64,000 nucleotides of DNA from the NCBI GenBank assembly GCA_963725035.1, contig CAVRWX010000011.1, positions 1 through 64,000 of the forward strand, given 5' to 3'. The translations under genes and the position numbers were made by a program. Under the pieces are notes generated by a model. The model was not told the origin of the DNA, did not search any database, and saw only the letters and a program-made list of their open reading frames with translations. Source of the DNA: JALZKA01 sp963725035. Lineage in GTDB: Bacteria; Actinomycetota; Thermoleophilia; Solirubrobacterales; 70-9. Each line of letters begins with the position of its first letter. Positions within the stretch are counted from its first letter, which is position 1. This document shows, piece after piece, positions 9,943 to 19,424 of this stretch.

Positions 9943-10626
9943 CTAGGGCGCGGCCTGGCCTGGATTGACCAGGCCGGTCTCATAAGCGCGGACCACGGCC
10001 TGCACCCGGTCGCGGAGGCCGAGCTTTTGGAGGATGCGCGCCACGTGTGTCTTCACCGTGGTGCTGGACACCACCAGCTCCTCCGCGATCTCGGCGTTCG
10101 AGAGCCCGCGCGCGATCAGCTTCAGCACCTCGACCTCGCGGGGAGTCAGCTCCTCGAGCGACTCAGGGGGCTCGGCGCTGGCCGGCACGGCGCGGGTGAA
10201 CTCGGAGATGAGCCGCCGCGTCACCGACGGGGCGAGCAGGGCCTCGCCGGCCGCGACCAGCCGGATGCCCTCGACGAGCTGGTCGGCCGGCACGTCCTTC
10301 AAGAGGAACCCGCTGGCGCCCGCGCGCAATGCGTCGTAGACGTACTCGTCGAGGTCGAACGTGGTCAGCATCAGCACGCGCACCGGCTCGTCACGCTCCT
10401 CGTTCGCCGCGAGGATGCGCCTGGTCGCCTCGATCCCGTCGAGCTCGGGCATGCGGATGTCCATCAGGACCACGTGGGGCTTCAGGCGCTTGGCGCTGTC
10501 GATTGCCTGCTCGCCGTTCGCGCATTCGCCCACGACCTCGATGTCACTCTCGGCGTCCAGGATCATGCGGAAGCCGGCGCGGATCAGCGCCTGGTCATCC
10601 ACCAAGAGCACGCGGATCGCACTCAT
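9943..10626 (-). CDS. LuxR/NarL-family response regulator
   Basis: 227 residues. The receiver domain (1-~125) has the acidic pair D10/D11, phospho-acceptor D56 in VVLMDIRMPE, a conserved Thr in MLTTFD and Lys in FLLKD. The C-terminal LuxR helix-turn-helix is LTPREVEVLKLIARGLSNAE with SSTTVKTHVARIL. It is the DNA-binding output of a two-component system. Its ATG at 10624-10626 overlaps the stop of the upstream kinase by 4 bp, so the two are translationally coupled. It is the last gene of a three-gene minus-strand operon. Target genes are not evident. Confidence 0.93.
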   Translation of the reverse strand: MSAIRVLLVDDQALIRAGFRMILDAESDIEVVGECANGEQAIDSAKRLKPHVVLMDIRMPELDGIEATRRILAANEERDEPVRVLMLTTFDLDEYVYDALRAGASGFLLKDVPADQLVEGIRLVAAGEALLAPSVTRRLISEFTRAVPASAEPPESLEELTPREVEVLKLIARGLSNAEIAEELVVSSTTVKTHVARILQKLGLRDRVQAVVRAYETGLVNPGQAAP

Positions 10627-11795
10627 GTGAGCACGGCCTCCCGCTGGCGGGGCAGATGCGCACGGACGGCGAAGCCGCCGCCCTCTCGCGGGCCCGCCTC
10701 GACCTCGCCGCCGTAGAGGCTCATTCGCTCGTGCATCCCGACCAGCCCGTGACCGCCGCCTACGAAGTCGCCATTGGCCGGGGGATGGCCGTCGCCCTCG
10801 TCGATCACCTCGATCGTCACACCGTCGTGGCGGTGGCTCAGGGTGACCTCTGTGGTCGACGAGCCTGCGTGCTTGAGCGCGTTCGTGAGCGCCTCCTGCA
10901 CCAGCCGGTAGGCGGCCATGTCCGCTCCGGCGCCGAGCTCGACCGGCTCGCCCTCCACCCGAAGCGTTGCCGGCAGCCCGGCCAGACGTGCGCGGGAGAC
11001 GAGCGTCTCCACCTGGCCGAGGCCCGGCGAGCCGTCGAGCGCCTCGACCTCGCCTCGCCGCACGGTGCCGAAGAGGCGCCGAAGCTCGACCAGCGCGTCG
11101 CGGCCACTTCGCTCGATCAGCTCCGCTGCGTCGATCGCCGCGGCGGGATCTGTAGCGAGCGCGCGCCGGGCGCCGGATGCTTGGACGACCATGACGCTCA
11201 GGCTATGGGCCAGCACGTCGTGGATGTCACGCGCGATGCGGGCACGCTCGAATGCCACCGCGCTGGCTTCCTCCAGTTCGCGCAGGTGCCGGACCCTGGC
11301 CTCCTGCTCGGCCAGCTCGCGGGCTAGCGCCGTCTGGGTGCGGATCACGCGCCCGATTGCCCATGGCGCGACGCCGAACACGAAGAAGGGAAAGAGGATG
11401 TCGTCCGGCGTATCGACGATCCCGACGACGAGGATCGTGCCGGAGGTGATCGCGAGCCCGGCCCTGGCAGCGGCCCCATCGGCGTGGACGCCCGTGGAGT
11501 ACGCGTAGGCGATGATCACGAAGACGGCGGGGCCCAGCTCCGGCGGCGGGGTGAGAAACGCGAGGAGGATCAACCCGCCTGCCGCGCCCATGGCAGCCGT
11601 GGCGATGGGGTGCCGGCGCCTCCCCAAGAGAGGGAGCGTCATCGCGATGCCCACCAAGAGATTCAGCGCCGGCGGGCCCTCGAGCTCGTTTGACCCAACG
11701 ACCGTGATGACCATCAGCGTGCAGAGGACGACTACGAGCGCGCGGTCCCACACGCGGTCGTCCACCTGGCGCATCCGCTCGGCGAGCCCGCTCAT
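10623..11795 (-). CDS. Sensor histidine kinase (HisKA_3 type), intact
   Basis: 390 residues. The N-terminal half has about four or five hydrophobic membrane segments with short loops. The dimerisation/phospho-acceptor motif RARIARDIHDVLAHSLSVMV places the phosphorylated His at residue 192. The HATPase domain has an N-box, EALTNALKHAGSS, and a G-box, GGGHGLVGMHERMSLYGG. It is typical of the kinases that phosphorylate NarL/LuxR regulators, here the overlapping gene downstream. Its start overlaps the end of the second, degenerate kinase by 4 bp (11792-11795). The signal sensed is unknown. Confidence 0.92.
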   Translation of the reverse strand: MSGLAERMRQVDDRVWDRALVVVLCTLMVITVVGSNELEGPPALNLLVGIAMTLPLLGRRRHPIATAAMGAAGGLILLAFLTPPPELGPAVFVIIAYAYSTGVHADGAAARAGLAITSGTILVVGIVDTPDDILFPFFVFGVAPWAIGRVIRTQTALARELAEQEARVRHLRELEEASAVAFERARIARDIHDVLAHSLSVMVVQASGARRALATDPAAAIDAAELIERSGRDALVELRRLFGTVRRGEVEALDGSPGLGQVETLVSRARLAGLPATLRVEGEPVELGAGADMAAYRLVQEALTNALKHAGSSTTEVTLSHRHDGVTIEVIDEGDGHPPANGDFVGGGHGLVGMHERMSLYGGEVEAGPREGGGFAVRAHLPRQREAVLT

Positions 11796-12958
11796 GCGGA
11801 AACACCTTCCAGGGGCATGCGAGCGAGCAGCAGCTGCCCAGGGGCGTCGCTCCGCGGCTCGGTGCGGACCCGGCCGCCGTAGAGACGGAGGCGCTCATGT
11901 CGGTCGCGGCGAAGCGGCTCAACCTCCGTCTCGGCTGCGGTTCGGTCGTCGCGAACCTCCAGTCGCAACTCGTCATTGCCATACGCGATCACGACGGCCG
12001 CCGTCGTCGCGCCCGCTTGGGCCGCGGAGTCGAGCGCCTCCTCGAGGACGCGATAGGCCGCGAGGTCGATCCCGGCCGGCAGCTCGACACGCTCGCCCTC
12101 CAGCTCGACTGCCACCTCGAGCCCCAGCCCGCGGGCTCGCTCGACAAGATGCCCGGCCTGCGCGAGCGTGGGCTGCGGCGCGAGCGCGCCCTTGTCCTCG
12201 GCATGGCGAAGGACGCCGAGAAGGCGGCGCATCTCGGCCAGCGCATCGCGTCCCGTCTCCTCGATCAGCGTCAGCGACTCGGCGGCTTGTTCGGCCTCGC
12301 CGCCGGCGATCGACCGCGGCACCGCCTCGGCTTGCACCACCATCGCGCTCACCCCATTGGCTACGACGGCCTGAAGCTCGCCGGCAATCCGCACGCGCTC
12401 GTCCTCGACCGCACGGTTGGCTCGTAGCTCACCCTCCCGCTCGAGGTCCCTCGTTCGAGCGCGGAGCTCGTCCTGGATCCTGCGGCGATTGCGAAGCGTG
12501 CGTCCGACGACCGTGGGGGCGCCGCCGAGAAGGAGCAGCCACAGGTACTGGCTGGGTCCCTCGATGTCGCCGCCGAGCAGGGTTACGACCGCGGCGAACG
12601 CGATCGCGGCCACGCAGATCCAGATGCCACGGGCACCGGACACGTGACGGGCGACCGAATAGATCGCCACCATCAGCGCGAGGAAGGGGAACGCCGTTGT
12701 GTTGAAGAACCCCGGCTCGAACGTCGCGATCGCGAGGTCGGCAACCAGGATCAACGCCAGTGGGATCAGTGGCCGGGTCCGGCGCACCGCGAGCGTGGCG
12801 ATCGCGACCGCAAGCCCGGCGGAGGCCGCCACTCGACCCGGGTCGCCGTCCGCGTAGGCGGCGGTCTCTGCCGCCAGGCCCAGGATCATCACCGCGGCCA
12901 GGAGGCGGTCCGCCGTGGCAGGGCTTATCCGTCCAATCCGATCTGTGATCGCGCTCAC
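11792..12958 (-). CDS. Degenerate histidine-kinase-like membrane protein (pseudokinase)
   Basis: The GTG at 12958 (VSAITDRIGRISPATADRLL) is the preferred start. The frame stays open to 13141, but that stretch reads as low-quality sequence and runs close to the divergent gene. The protein has several N-terminal membrane segments, then the kinase fold. The H-box reads RIAGELQAVVANGVSAMVVQ where active relatives have ELHDVVAH, so the acceptor His is Gln (codon at 12371-12373). The N-box Asn is also missing (EALDSAAQAGATT) and no DNGxG-type G-box is seen. The fold is kept but catalysis should be lost. It is probably a signal-input or dimer partner for the intact kinase next to it. Confidence 0.85.
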   Translation of the reverse strand: MSAITDRIGRISPATADRLLAAVMILGLAAETAAYADGDPGRVAASAGLAVAIATLAVRRTRPLIPLALILVADLAIATFEPGFFNTTAFPFLALMVAIYSVARHVSGARGIWICVAAIAFAAVVTLLGGDIEGPSQYLWLLLLGGAPTVVGRTLRNRRRIQDELRARTRDLEREGELRANRAVEDERVRIAGELQAVVANGVSAMVVQAEAVPRSIAGGEAEQAAESLTLIEETGRDALAEMRRLLGVLRHAEDKGALAPQPTLAQAGHLVERARGLGLEVAVELEGERVELPAGIDLAAYRVLEEALDSAAQAGATTAAVVIAYGNDELRLEVRDDRTAAETEVEPLRRDRHERLRLYGGRVRTEPRSDAPGQLLLARMPLEGVSA

Positions 12959-13155
12959 AACCGGCAAGTTAGCGGCGTATTTGAGCCTGGTGTCGTCCTC
13001 ACGGACGAAGCCGCCGTCCTCCTCGAGGATGACTCCCGGGCGCGCAGTTCCTCCTTCCGACCCACCCCGAAATCGGCTTTGAAGCCGACGACGGCGGCTC
13101 GTCGCGATGGGAATCTGCTCTCGCGGCCGATGACCGGCCACCGCAAGGGAGAGAG

Positions 13156-13599
13156 ATGAACAGCTTCGAAACCACGATCGAGACCAAGGCGAGCGCCGAG
13201 CAGGTAATGCGGGTGCTCACGGACCCCGCTGAGATCCGCGGCTGGTCGCCGCTGCCGTTCGACGTGAAAGAGCTTGACGGCGAGACCCTCGCGACTGGCA
13301 GCGAGGCGCGCGTCAGCGGCAGCCTCGCCGGCATGAGCGTGGGCTTCGACGTGACGGTGCACGCGGCCGACTCGGACGGCCTTCGCCTGACCGCCGACGG
13401 CCCCGTCTCTTTCGACGTCGCCTACGCGCTCCGTCCGTCGAAAGCCGGCAGCGAGCTGAGCGCCTCCGTGACGCTCGGGCGGCCCCGCGGGATCACCTCA
13501 CGCCTAATCGGCAAGGCAACCGAGGCCATGCTCAGCGCCGGCGCCCTCGAGCATGCCGCCAACCGCATCGCGATCAGCGCCGAGGGGGTGATGGCATGA
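13156..13599 (+). CDS. SRPBCC-family protein (CoxG/START-like)
   Basis: 147 residues from ATG 13156, preceded by the ribosome-binding site GGGAGAGAG. The N-terminus MNSFETTIETKASAEQVMRV and the DPAEIRGWSP motif are typical of SRPBCC hydrophobic-ligand-binding proteins, particularly the CoxG-like subgroup (SGSLAGMSVGFDVTV in the middle strands). It ends in a long helix, TSRLIGKATEAMLSAGALEH, that would close the cavity. It is divergent from the two-component operon. The ligand is unknown; a lipid- or quinone-related role would be a guess. Confidence 0.82.
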   Translation: MNSFETTIETKASAEQVMRVLTDPAEIRGWSPLPFDVKELDGETLATGSEARVSGSLAGMSVGFDVTVHAADSDGLRLTADGPVSFDVAYALRPSKAGSELSASVTLGRPRGITSRLIGKATEAMLSAGALEHAANRIAISAEGVMA

Positions 13600-13649
13600 G
13601 GTTCCTGGTATTCGCTCTCTCAACGCGGCCGCCCCGCCGCTAGGTCGCG

Positions 13650-13997
13650 CTACTCGCCGACGACCTGTTCGAAGCCGCCCCAGAACATGCGCTTCATGTC
13701 GAAGGGCATCTCCATGTTCGCCATCTCGGGGTCGGCGCGCATCTTCTCGTTCGCCGAATCGCGAGTCTCCTTGTCCGGGTACTCGATCCAGCTGAAGACG
13801 ACCGTCTCGTCGTCCTTCGCCTGAGTGGCGCGATAGAAGTCGGTCACGTCGCCGTGGGGAACGTCGTCGCCCCAGCATTCGAAGACGCGCGTCGCGCCAA
13901 GGCCTTTGAAGTACTCGGCGCCCTGCTCGGCCCCCTCGATGTACTTGTCGCGGTTCGCGGTAGGCACGGCGGCAATGAAGCCTTCGATATAGGGCAT
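13650..13997 (-). CDS. DUF1428-family protein
   Basis: 115 residues, MPYIEGFIAAVPTANRDKYI to GGFEQVVGE, full length for DUF1428 (YbaA-like alpha/beta-barrel dimers). Characteristic blocks: ECWGDDVPHG, VVFSWIEYPDKETRD and the C-terminal MPFDMKRMFWGGF. The biochemical role of the family is not established. It is convergent with the SRPBCC gene and separated from it by about 50 bp. Confidence 0.9.
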   Translation of the reverse strand: MPYIEGFIAAVPTANRDKYIEGAEQGAEYFKGLGATRVFECWGDDVPHGDVTDFYRATQAKDDETVVFSWIEYPDKETRDSANEKMRADPEMANMEMPFDMKRMFWGGFEQVVGE

Positions 13998-14168
13998 TCG
14001 GGCCTCCTCATCAGGTGACAGCTGTGGACTTCACGCTAGCGGAGAAGAAATTAGGAGCGACTACGGTTGATTCCCGGGCTCGAGGACTGGCTATTGCCGC
14101 CATAATCGGGCGCGGCGTTAGAGGGTCGTTGATTCGAAGGGACTCGAAGTGTCGGACGTGGGGGGGCC

Positions 14169-16421
14169 GTGAGACCCGGCCTCGACTCTTATCTCGGAGG
14201 CTCGCTGTCGCTCGTCATGGTTGCGGCGACCCTGGGGTTCGGTGCATACCAACTGCGGCGCTGGATCGTTCCCGGCTACTCGGGGGCGCTTGCCAGGCTC
14301 GCAGAGCTCATCCTCGCCACGGCGCTTCTGGTGCTCACGCTTCAACTGCTCGGAAGCGTCGGCCTGCTTCGCGCGGGCTGGATCCCAGCGGCTTGCGCAG
14401 TTGTCGGGATAGCGGCAGGGATTCTTGGCCGAGCGAAGGCGCGCGGGCGTCACGAGGCGCCATCGCCACCAGCTCCTCGCGTCTCCCTGGTAGGGCTCAT
14501 GATCGCGGTCGCTGTCGCGTCATGGACCGTCGCGGAATGGAGCCTTCCCAGTCTGCTCGCGCTGGACCGGGGGATGTTCGGCGGCGACTCGGTCTGGTAC
14601 CACATGCCCACCGCAGCCCGATTCGCCCAGGAGGGCTCGATCGTGCCGCTTCATTTCACCGATCCGCTCGGCCTCGCGGTCTGGTATTACCCGCACACCT
14701 ACGAGCTCTTGAACGGCGCGGCGATCGCGGTCTTTGAGTCCGACTTCCTGGCGCCGCTGATGAACATGGGTTGGCTGGCTGTGGGCCTCTTGGCCGCGTG
14801 GTGTGTCGGTCGTCCCTACGGCCTGGGACCCGCAACGATTGTCGCCGCGGCCCTCGTCTTCAACTCCGGGCTCATGTGGGAGACCCAGGCGGGCGAGGCA
14901 CGCAACGACATCATGGCCCTGGCACTGCTCCTCGCCTTCGCGGCCTTCCTGATCAACGGATACCAGGCCGAGCTCGCCCGAGCCGGCCGGGACGCAGACC
15001 TGCGTGGATCGCGGCTGTCGGTCGGCACGGGCACCCTGATCGTCGCTGGCGCTGCCGCAGGTCTCGCGGTCTCCACCAAGCTGACCATGCTCTTGCCGAT
15101 GGGCACCGTGGTGATCGGTCTTATCTTCCTCAGCGAGCCTCGGGCCCGGCGCCGCGCCATCGCGATCCTCGGTGGCGCTGTGTTCGTCACCGGGGCCTAC
15201 TGGTACGCGCGCAACCTCGCCCATTCGGGAAATCCTCTGCCGTTGATCCAGGCGATCGGCCCGATTGAGCTTCCGCACCCCGATCAGATGCCGCTCTTCC
15301 CGCGACCGCCGCACAGCGTCGCTGGGTATCTGCTGGACCCGGCCGTCTACCGCCACTGGTTCATCCCGCAGCTCAATCTTGCGCTCGGGCCATTCTGGCT
15401 GCCCTTGCTCGCCGTCGGCCTTACTGCTGCGGTTCACTCAATGCGGCGCACACAGGACCCGTTGCTTCGGTTGCTCGCCGTTGCAGCATTGGCTACCGCG
15501 CTCATCTACCTCGTCACTCCGATCGGGGCCTCGGGACCGATTGGCCAGCCGAAGGGATTCTTCAGCAACACCCGCTATCTCATGACCGCGCTTCTCGTGG
15601 CTCTGGTTCTCCTTCCCCTCGCGCGGGAACTGCGGAGCTCCGAGCGGTGGCGCGGGCGCCTGCTGGCGCTTCTCTCCCTGGTCTTTGCGTTGACCGCCCT
15701 GACCACACTGCCTGCGCTTCCCGAATACGCAGCCGGCGCGATTGTCGTGACCGCCGGCCTGATCTGGGTGCCCCTCGCGCTCGCATGGCTGCGGTCCGAG
15801 CGCGGGCGGCACGGAGCGGCGCTGGGCGCGGGAGCGCTGGCGGTCCTGGCACTCGCTCTGGTCGTCGGTCGTGCGCAGGAAGTCGAATACGTGGAGGGGC
15901 GATACCGAAACCCTGAGCCCTTCTTTCGCCAGGCTGGGCCGATCGAGGCCTTCGCCTGGGCCCGGGAGACTCGCGACAGCAGAGTCGGGGTGGTTGGAGC
16001 TGGCGAGGTGTTCTTCACGCAGTACGGCTGGTACGGAGCAGACCTCTCAAACCACGTCCAGTACGTCGGGGTGCATGGCCCCAGAGGCGCCTTCAGGCTG
16101 CCGCGGACCTGCGGCGAGCTCCGCGAAGCCGTCAACTCCGGGGACTACGACTACCTGGTCACCACGCGCTACGGCACCGACAGCGTCCACCAGGAGAACT
16201 ATCCCGTGTGGGGGTGGCTCCGGGACGACCCCGCTCTCGACGAGCTGGTGGCCGAGGCCGTGAACCCGCAGCCGGCGTGGGTCTACCGGGTGAGCGGGGA
16301 GCTCGATGCGGGAGCCTGCGGCGAGAAGTCAAAACGCCGAGACACGCTGCCCGTTCGCCCGCCGCAGGATCCGCTCGGCGGCGAACGCTACGTTCAGCGG
16401 CGAAGCCACGAACAGCGGTAA
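14169..16421 (+). CDS. Polytopic membrane protein, GT-C glycosyltransferase-like
   Basis: 750 residues from GTG 14169. About ten to twelve hydrophobic segments, then a soluble C-terminal part from about residue 560 (EYVEGRYRNPEPFFRQ onwards). After the third segment comes a loop with GGDSVWYHMPTAARFAQEGS, a short acidic/aromatic signature like the first periplasmic loop of GT-C transferases, followed by WYYPHTYELLNGAAI. It may use a polyprenyl-linked sugar donor at the outer face of the membrane. The basic last 35 residues look like run-on sequence, so the true end may be earlier. No sugar-pathway genes are adjacent, so the substrate cannot be named. Confidence 0.7.
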   Translation: MRPGLDSYLGGSLSLVMVAATLGFGAYQLRRWIVPGYSGALARLAELILATALLVLTLQLLGSVGLLRAGWIPAACAVVGIAAGILGRAKARGRHEAPSPPAPRVSLVGLMIAVAVASWTVAEWSLPSLLALDRGMFGGDSVWYHMPTAARFAQEGSIVPLHFTDPLGLAVWYYPHTYELLNGAAIAVFESDFLAPLMNMGWLAVGLLAAWCVGRPYGLGPATIVAAALVFNSGLMWETQAGEARNDIMALALLLAFAAFLINGYQAELARAGRDADLRGSRLSVGTGTLIVAGAAAGLAVSTKLTMLLPMGTVVIGLIFLSEPRARRRAIAILGGAVFVTGAYWYARNLAHSGNPLPLIQAIGPIELPHPDQMPLFPRPPHSVAGYLLDPAVYRHWFIPQLNLALGPFWLPLLAVGLTAAVHSMRRTQDPLLRLLAVAALATALIYLVTPIGASGPIGQPKGFFSNTRYLMTALLVALVLLPLARELRSSERWRGRLLALLSLVFALTALTTLPALPEYAAGAIVVTAGLIWVPLALAWLRSERGRHGAALGAGALAVLALALVVGRAQEVEYVEGRYRNPEPFFRQAGPIEAFAWARETRDSRVGVVGAGEVFFTQYGWYGADLSNHVQYVGVHGPRGAFRLPRTCGELREAVNSGDYDYLVTTRYGTDSVHQENYPVWGWLRDDPALDELVAEAVNPQPAWVYRVSGELDAGACGEKSKRRDTLPVRPPQDPLGGERYVQRRSHEQR

Positions 16422-16491
16422 GCCTCAGCCTGATCCTCGCTCGGCGAACCCGGCGAGACGCGACGGGTACCTGAGGCCTAGGATCGCGCTT

Positions 16492-17323
16492 ATGCTCAGG
16501 ACGAGCCGGTGCGTCGGGCTCTTAGCGATCGTTGCGTCGATGGCGCTCGTGGCATGCGGCGACGGGTCCGGGGGCGCGGCCGGGGACTTCGAGCCCGCTC
16601 AGGCGGACACGCTCACCGTCGTTACCGAGCCCCTGCCGACGAAGGGATTCTGGGAGGGCTCGGGCACCAAGCCGACGGGCGGCCTCGAGTACGAGATCGC
16701 GCAGGAGCTGGCAGAGCCGCTTCGACCTGAACGACGGTGGAGGTCCAAACCGCCGAATTCTCCGAGATCGTCGCCGGCGACCTGGGCGACGCCGACATCG
16801 CGCTCGCGCTCATCACGCCCACCGACGAGCGCGACGAGGTTCTCGACTTTTCCGAGCCCCGTACATCCAGGCCGCACCGGCGCTCGTCGTGCGCGAAGGT
16901 ACCGAGGTGCCCGACGTCGAGACAGCGCAGGAGCTTCAGTGGGCGCTGGGCCGTGACACGACGTTCGAGGAGATCGTCGGCGAGGTCATCGATCCGGACG
17001 AGGAGCCGCTCCTGTTCGACGACCAGGCCGATCAGCTCGACGCGGTGCGAAGCGGCGACGCCGACGTGGCGATGTTCGACCTTCCGGCCGCTGAGGCGAT
17101 CGTTCAATCGGACGAGGGGTTGGACATCGCGGCGAAGCTCTCGGACACCGAGCCGATCGCCGCCGCGCTCCCCGAGGGCTCCGAGAACACGGAGGCCGTG
17201 AGCTCGGCGATCCGGGCCATGATCGCGGACGGCACGCTCGACGATTTGGCCGAGGAGTCGCTGGGCGCATCGCTCACTGACAGCGCCGCCGACGTGCCGA
17301 TCCTGAGGACGAGCGAGCCATGA
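16492..17323 (+). CDS. Solute-binding lipoprotein, SBP_bac_3-like (two frameshifts)
   Basis: ATG 16492 begins a lipoprotein signal with lipobox LVAC (ASMALVACGDGSGG). The first part (LTVVTEPLPTKGFWEGSG, GGLEYEIAQELAE) is the start of a periplasmic-binding fold of the amino-acid type. A shift near 16730 gives VQTAEFSEIVAGDLGDADIA and ALITPTDERDEVLDFSEP, the usual YTxxR-region equivalent. A second near 16860 gives YIQAAPALVVREGTEV to the end (PILRTSEP). Repaired length is about 277 residues. No permease or ATPase gene is adjacent; instead its stop overlaps the antiporter start by 4 bp, so it may sense or feed that transporter. Confidence 0.68.
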
Positions 17324-18885
17324 TGCTCGCCGGCCTCGATCTCGAAGCGCCGAGCGGTGCGGCGTGGGAGTTCCTCGTCCTGTTCCTCGTCGTGATCCTG
17401 GGGCCGCCTCTGGTTGAGAAGGCGCGCGTACCCGGGCTGATCGGCCTCCTCCTCGGCGGCTTTCTGATCGGTCCCAACGGCCTCGGGCTGCTCGACTCCG
17501 GCAGCACCACCATCCCCGACCTCGGCCAGCTCGGCCTTCTCTACCTGATGTTCGTCGCCGGGGTCGAGCTCGACCTGAACCTGCTGCGTCGTCACCGGCG
17601 CACGGCGGTCAGCTTCGGGTTGCTCACGTTCACCTTTCCGATGGTCCTCGGGACCGCTGTCGGAGTCGCCTTGAACTGGGAGCTCGCCGCCTCGTTGCTC
17701 TTGGGCTCACTCCTCGCATCCCACACGCTCGTTCTCTATCCGCTCATCCGCCAGGCGGGGCTCGCCAACGACCGGATCATCGCGAGCGCCACTGGCGCGA
17801 CAGTCCTGACGGACACGATCGCCCTGATCACGCTGGCCGTCATCGCGGGCACCACCTCCGGTTCAGGAAGCACCGCGGAGATCGCGTTGCAGCTCGTTTT
17901 GGGCTTGGCCGTGCTGGGCGTCACCTGTTTCTTCGTCTTGCCCTGGTTGGCCCGCCGGGCGATCAACCTCGTCGGGCGGGCGGCCGCCGTGCGCTACGTG
18001 GTGATCGTCGCCGCGTTCTTGAGCGCGGCGGTCGTGGCTGAGACGTTCGGGATCGAGGGCATCGTGGGCGCGTTCTTTGCGGGGCTCGGGCTCAATCGCC
18101 TCGTGCCGAACGAGGGGCCGCTGATGGGCCGCATCGACTTCTTCGGAACGGCTCTCTTCGTGCCGGTCTTCCTGGTCTCGATCGGCCTCATTCTCAATCC
18201 GTCGGTCATGGTCGAGCCCGAGACTCTCGGTCTCGCTGGCCTCTTCATCGTGGCCTGCCTGGGCGGCAAGATGATCGCCGCACAGCTCACCCGCCCCCTG
18301 TACCACGCCACGCCTGCACAGGCGTTGCTCACCTTCTCGCTCACTGCGCCACAGGCGGCGGCGACGCTCGCCTCGACCACCGTCGGCTATCAGATCGGCC
18401 TGTTCGGGGAGTCCGTCGTGAACGCGGTCCTGATCCTGATCTTCGCGAGCATCCTCATTGCGACGCTGGTGGCAGAGTCCCAGGTGAAGAAGGTCGAGCG
18501 TCCCGGCAGGGCCGTGCGCGCACCGGGCGAGCGTGTCCTCGTCACGGTCGTCGACATCGACGCTGCCCCAAACGTGCTGCAAATGGCGCAGGAGCTTGCG
18601 GCTGACGAAGGAGGCGTGGTCGAGTCCGTTCTGCTCCGCGGCGAGGAGACGGATCGTGACAAGGTCGAAGCGGACATGGAGCGCCTTCGCGACATCTGCG
18701 TCCGGCTCGGGCTCGAAACCGAGCCGACGCTCCGCATCACGGTCGATCCACCTCGCTCGATGAAGCACGCAGCGATTGGCCACGACGCTTCGCTTGTGTT
18801 CGCCGCCGAGGACGGCGAGCACTACGCCGCGACCCTCGAACGGCTGGGCGCCAAGCGCGACGAGTCCGGGACCTGGATCTTCTAG
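17320..18885 (+). CDS. Cation:proton antiporter (CPA2 / KefB-like)
   Basis: 521 residues. About 12-13 transmembrane helices (residues ~15-400) with family signatures PGLIGLLLGGFLIGPNGLGL, LGQLGLLYLMFVAGVELDLN and GIEGIVGAFFAGLGLNRLV. The ~115-residue soluble C-terminus (RVLVTVVDIDAAPNVLQMAQ onwards) resembles a Usp/adenine-nucleotide-type regulatory domain rather than a TrkA-N domain. It exchanges Na+ or K+ for protons across the plasma membrane. Start ATG 17320, with 17323 as an alternative, overlaps the preceding lipoprotein stop. It converges with the GAF gene, overlapping it by 4 bp. Confidence 0.88.
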   Translation: MMLAGLDLEAPSGAAWEFLVLFLVVILGPPLVEKARVPGLIGLLLGGFLIGPNGLGLLDSGSTTIPDLGQLGLLYLMFVAGVELDLNLLRRHRRTAVSFGLLTFTFPMVLGTAVGVALNWELAASLLLGSLLASHTLVLYPLIRQAGLANDRIIASATGATVLTDTIALITLAVIAGTTSGSGSTAEIALQLVLGLAVLGVTCFFVLPWLARRAINLVGRAAAVRYVVIVAAFLSAAVVAETFGIEGIVGAFFAGLGLNRLVPNEGPLMGRIDFFGTALFVPVFLVSIGLILNPSVMVEPETLGLAGLFIVACLGGKMIAAQLTRPLYHATPAQALLTFSLTAPQAAATLASTTVGYQIGLFGESVVNAVLILIFASILIATLVAESQVKKVERPGRAVRAPGERVLVTVVDIDAAPNVLQMAQELAADEGGVVESVLLRGEETDRDKVEADMERLRDICVRLGLETEPTLRITVDPPRSMKHAAIGHDASLVFAAEDGEHYAATLERLGAKRDESGTWIF

Positions 18886-19367
18886 GTTTCGTCGAGCGCC
18901 GCGCCGGTTTGGGAGCACAGCGAGGTGAGGGTCAGGATCTGCATGCTCGTCGGGCGCTGGCCGTCCCGCGGCATGTCGACCGAAACGATGCCGAGGATCG
19001 ATCCCTTTGTGGAGCGCATCGGGGCGAACAGCGCGTCGCCCTTCCTCCAGCGGTTCTCGCCCTCGCCTGCGTCCTCCGGGGGGTCGTACATCGGGGCGTC
19101 TCCCCACTCGCCCTCACCCTCGGGGATGAAGAAGGCGCCGAGGCGCTCGAACCTACCCTCCAGGAGCTGCATCCACGAGTCGCGCGTGAGCTTCTCGCCC
19201 CCGATCGCGTCGCGAAGCTCATCCGGCCCGCGCAGGACGAGGATCTCGTAGTCGTCCTCATCCGGCCGGAAGAGGTTGACGACGACTGAACTAAAGCCTG
19301 CTTCCTTCTCAATACCGCTGGCGAGCGTCTCGAGAACGGCTGCTCGGCCATCTTGTTGCGAGCGCAT
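18882..19367 (-). CDS. GAF-domain protein
   Basis: 161 residues from ATG 19367 (MRSQQDGRAAVLETLASGIE). The frame remains open upstream to 19448, but the start at 19367 leaves room for the promoter shared with the divergent gene. It has a single GAF fold: GFSSVVVNLFRPDEDDYEIL, SWMQLLEGRFERLGAFFIP, RKGDALFAPMRSTKGSILG and the terminal helix PTSMQILTLTSLCSQTGAAL. There is no output domain, so it probably acts as a small-ligand sensor for a partner protein. The ligand is unknown. Confidence 0.8.
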   Translation of the reverse strand: MRSQQDGRAAVLETLASGIEKEAGFSSVVVNLFRPDEDDYEILVLRGPDELRDAIGGEKLTRDSWMQLLEGRFERLGAFFIPEGEGEWGDAPMYDPPEDAGEGENRWRKGDALFAPMRSTKGSILGIVSVDMPRDGQRPTSMQILTLTSLCSQTGAALDET

Positions 19368-19424
19368 GCAAACTCCATACCCGTAGGTGTGAACCGAGAA
19401 CCTACTCGTGCGAGACTTCGGGAG

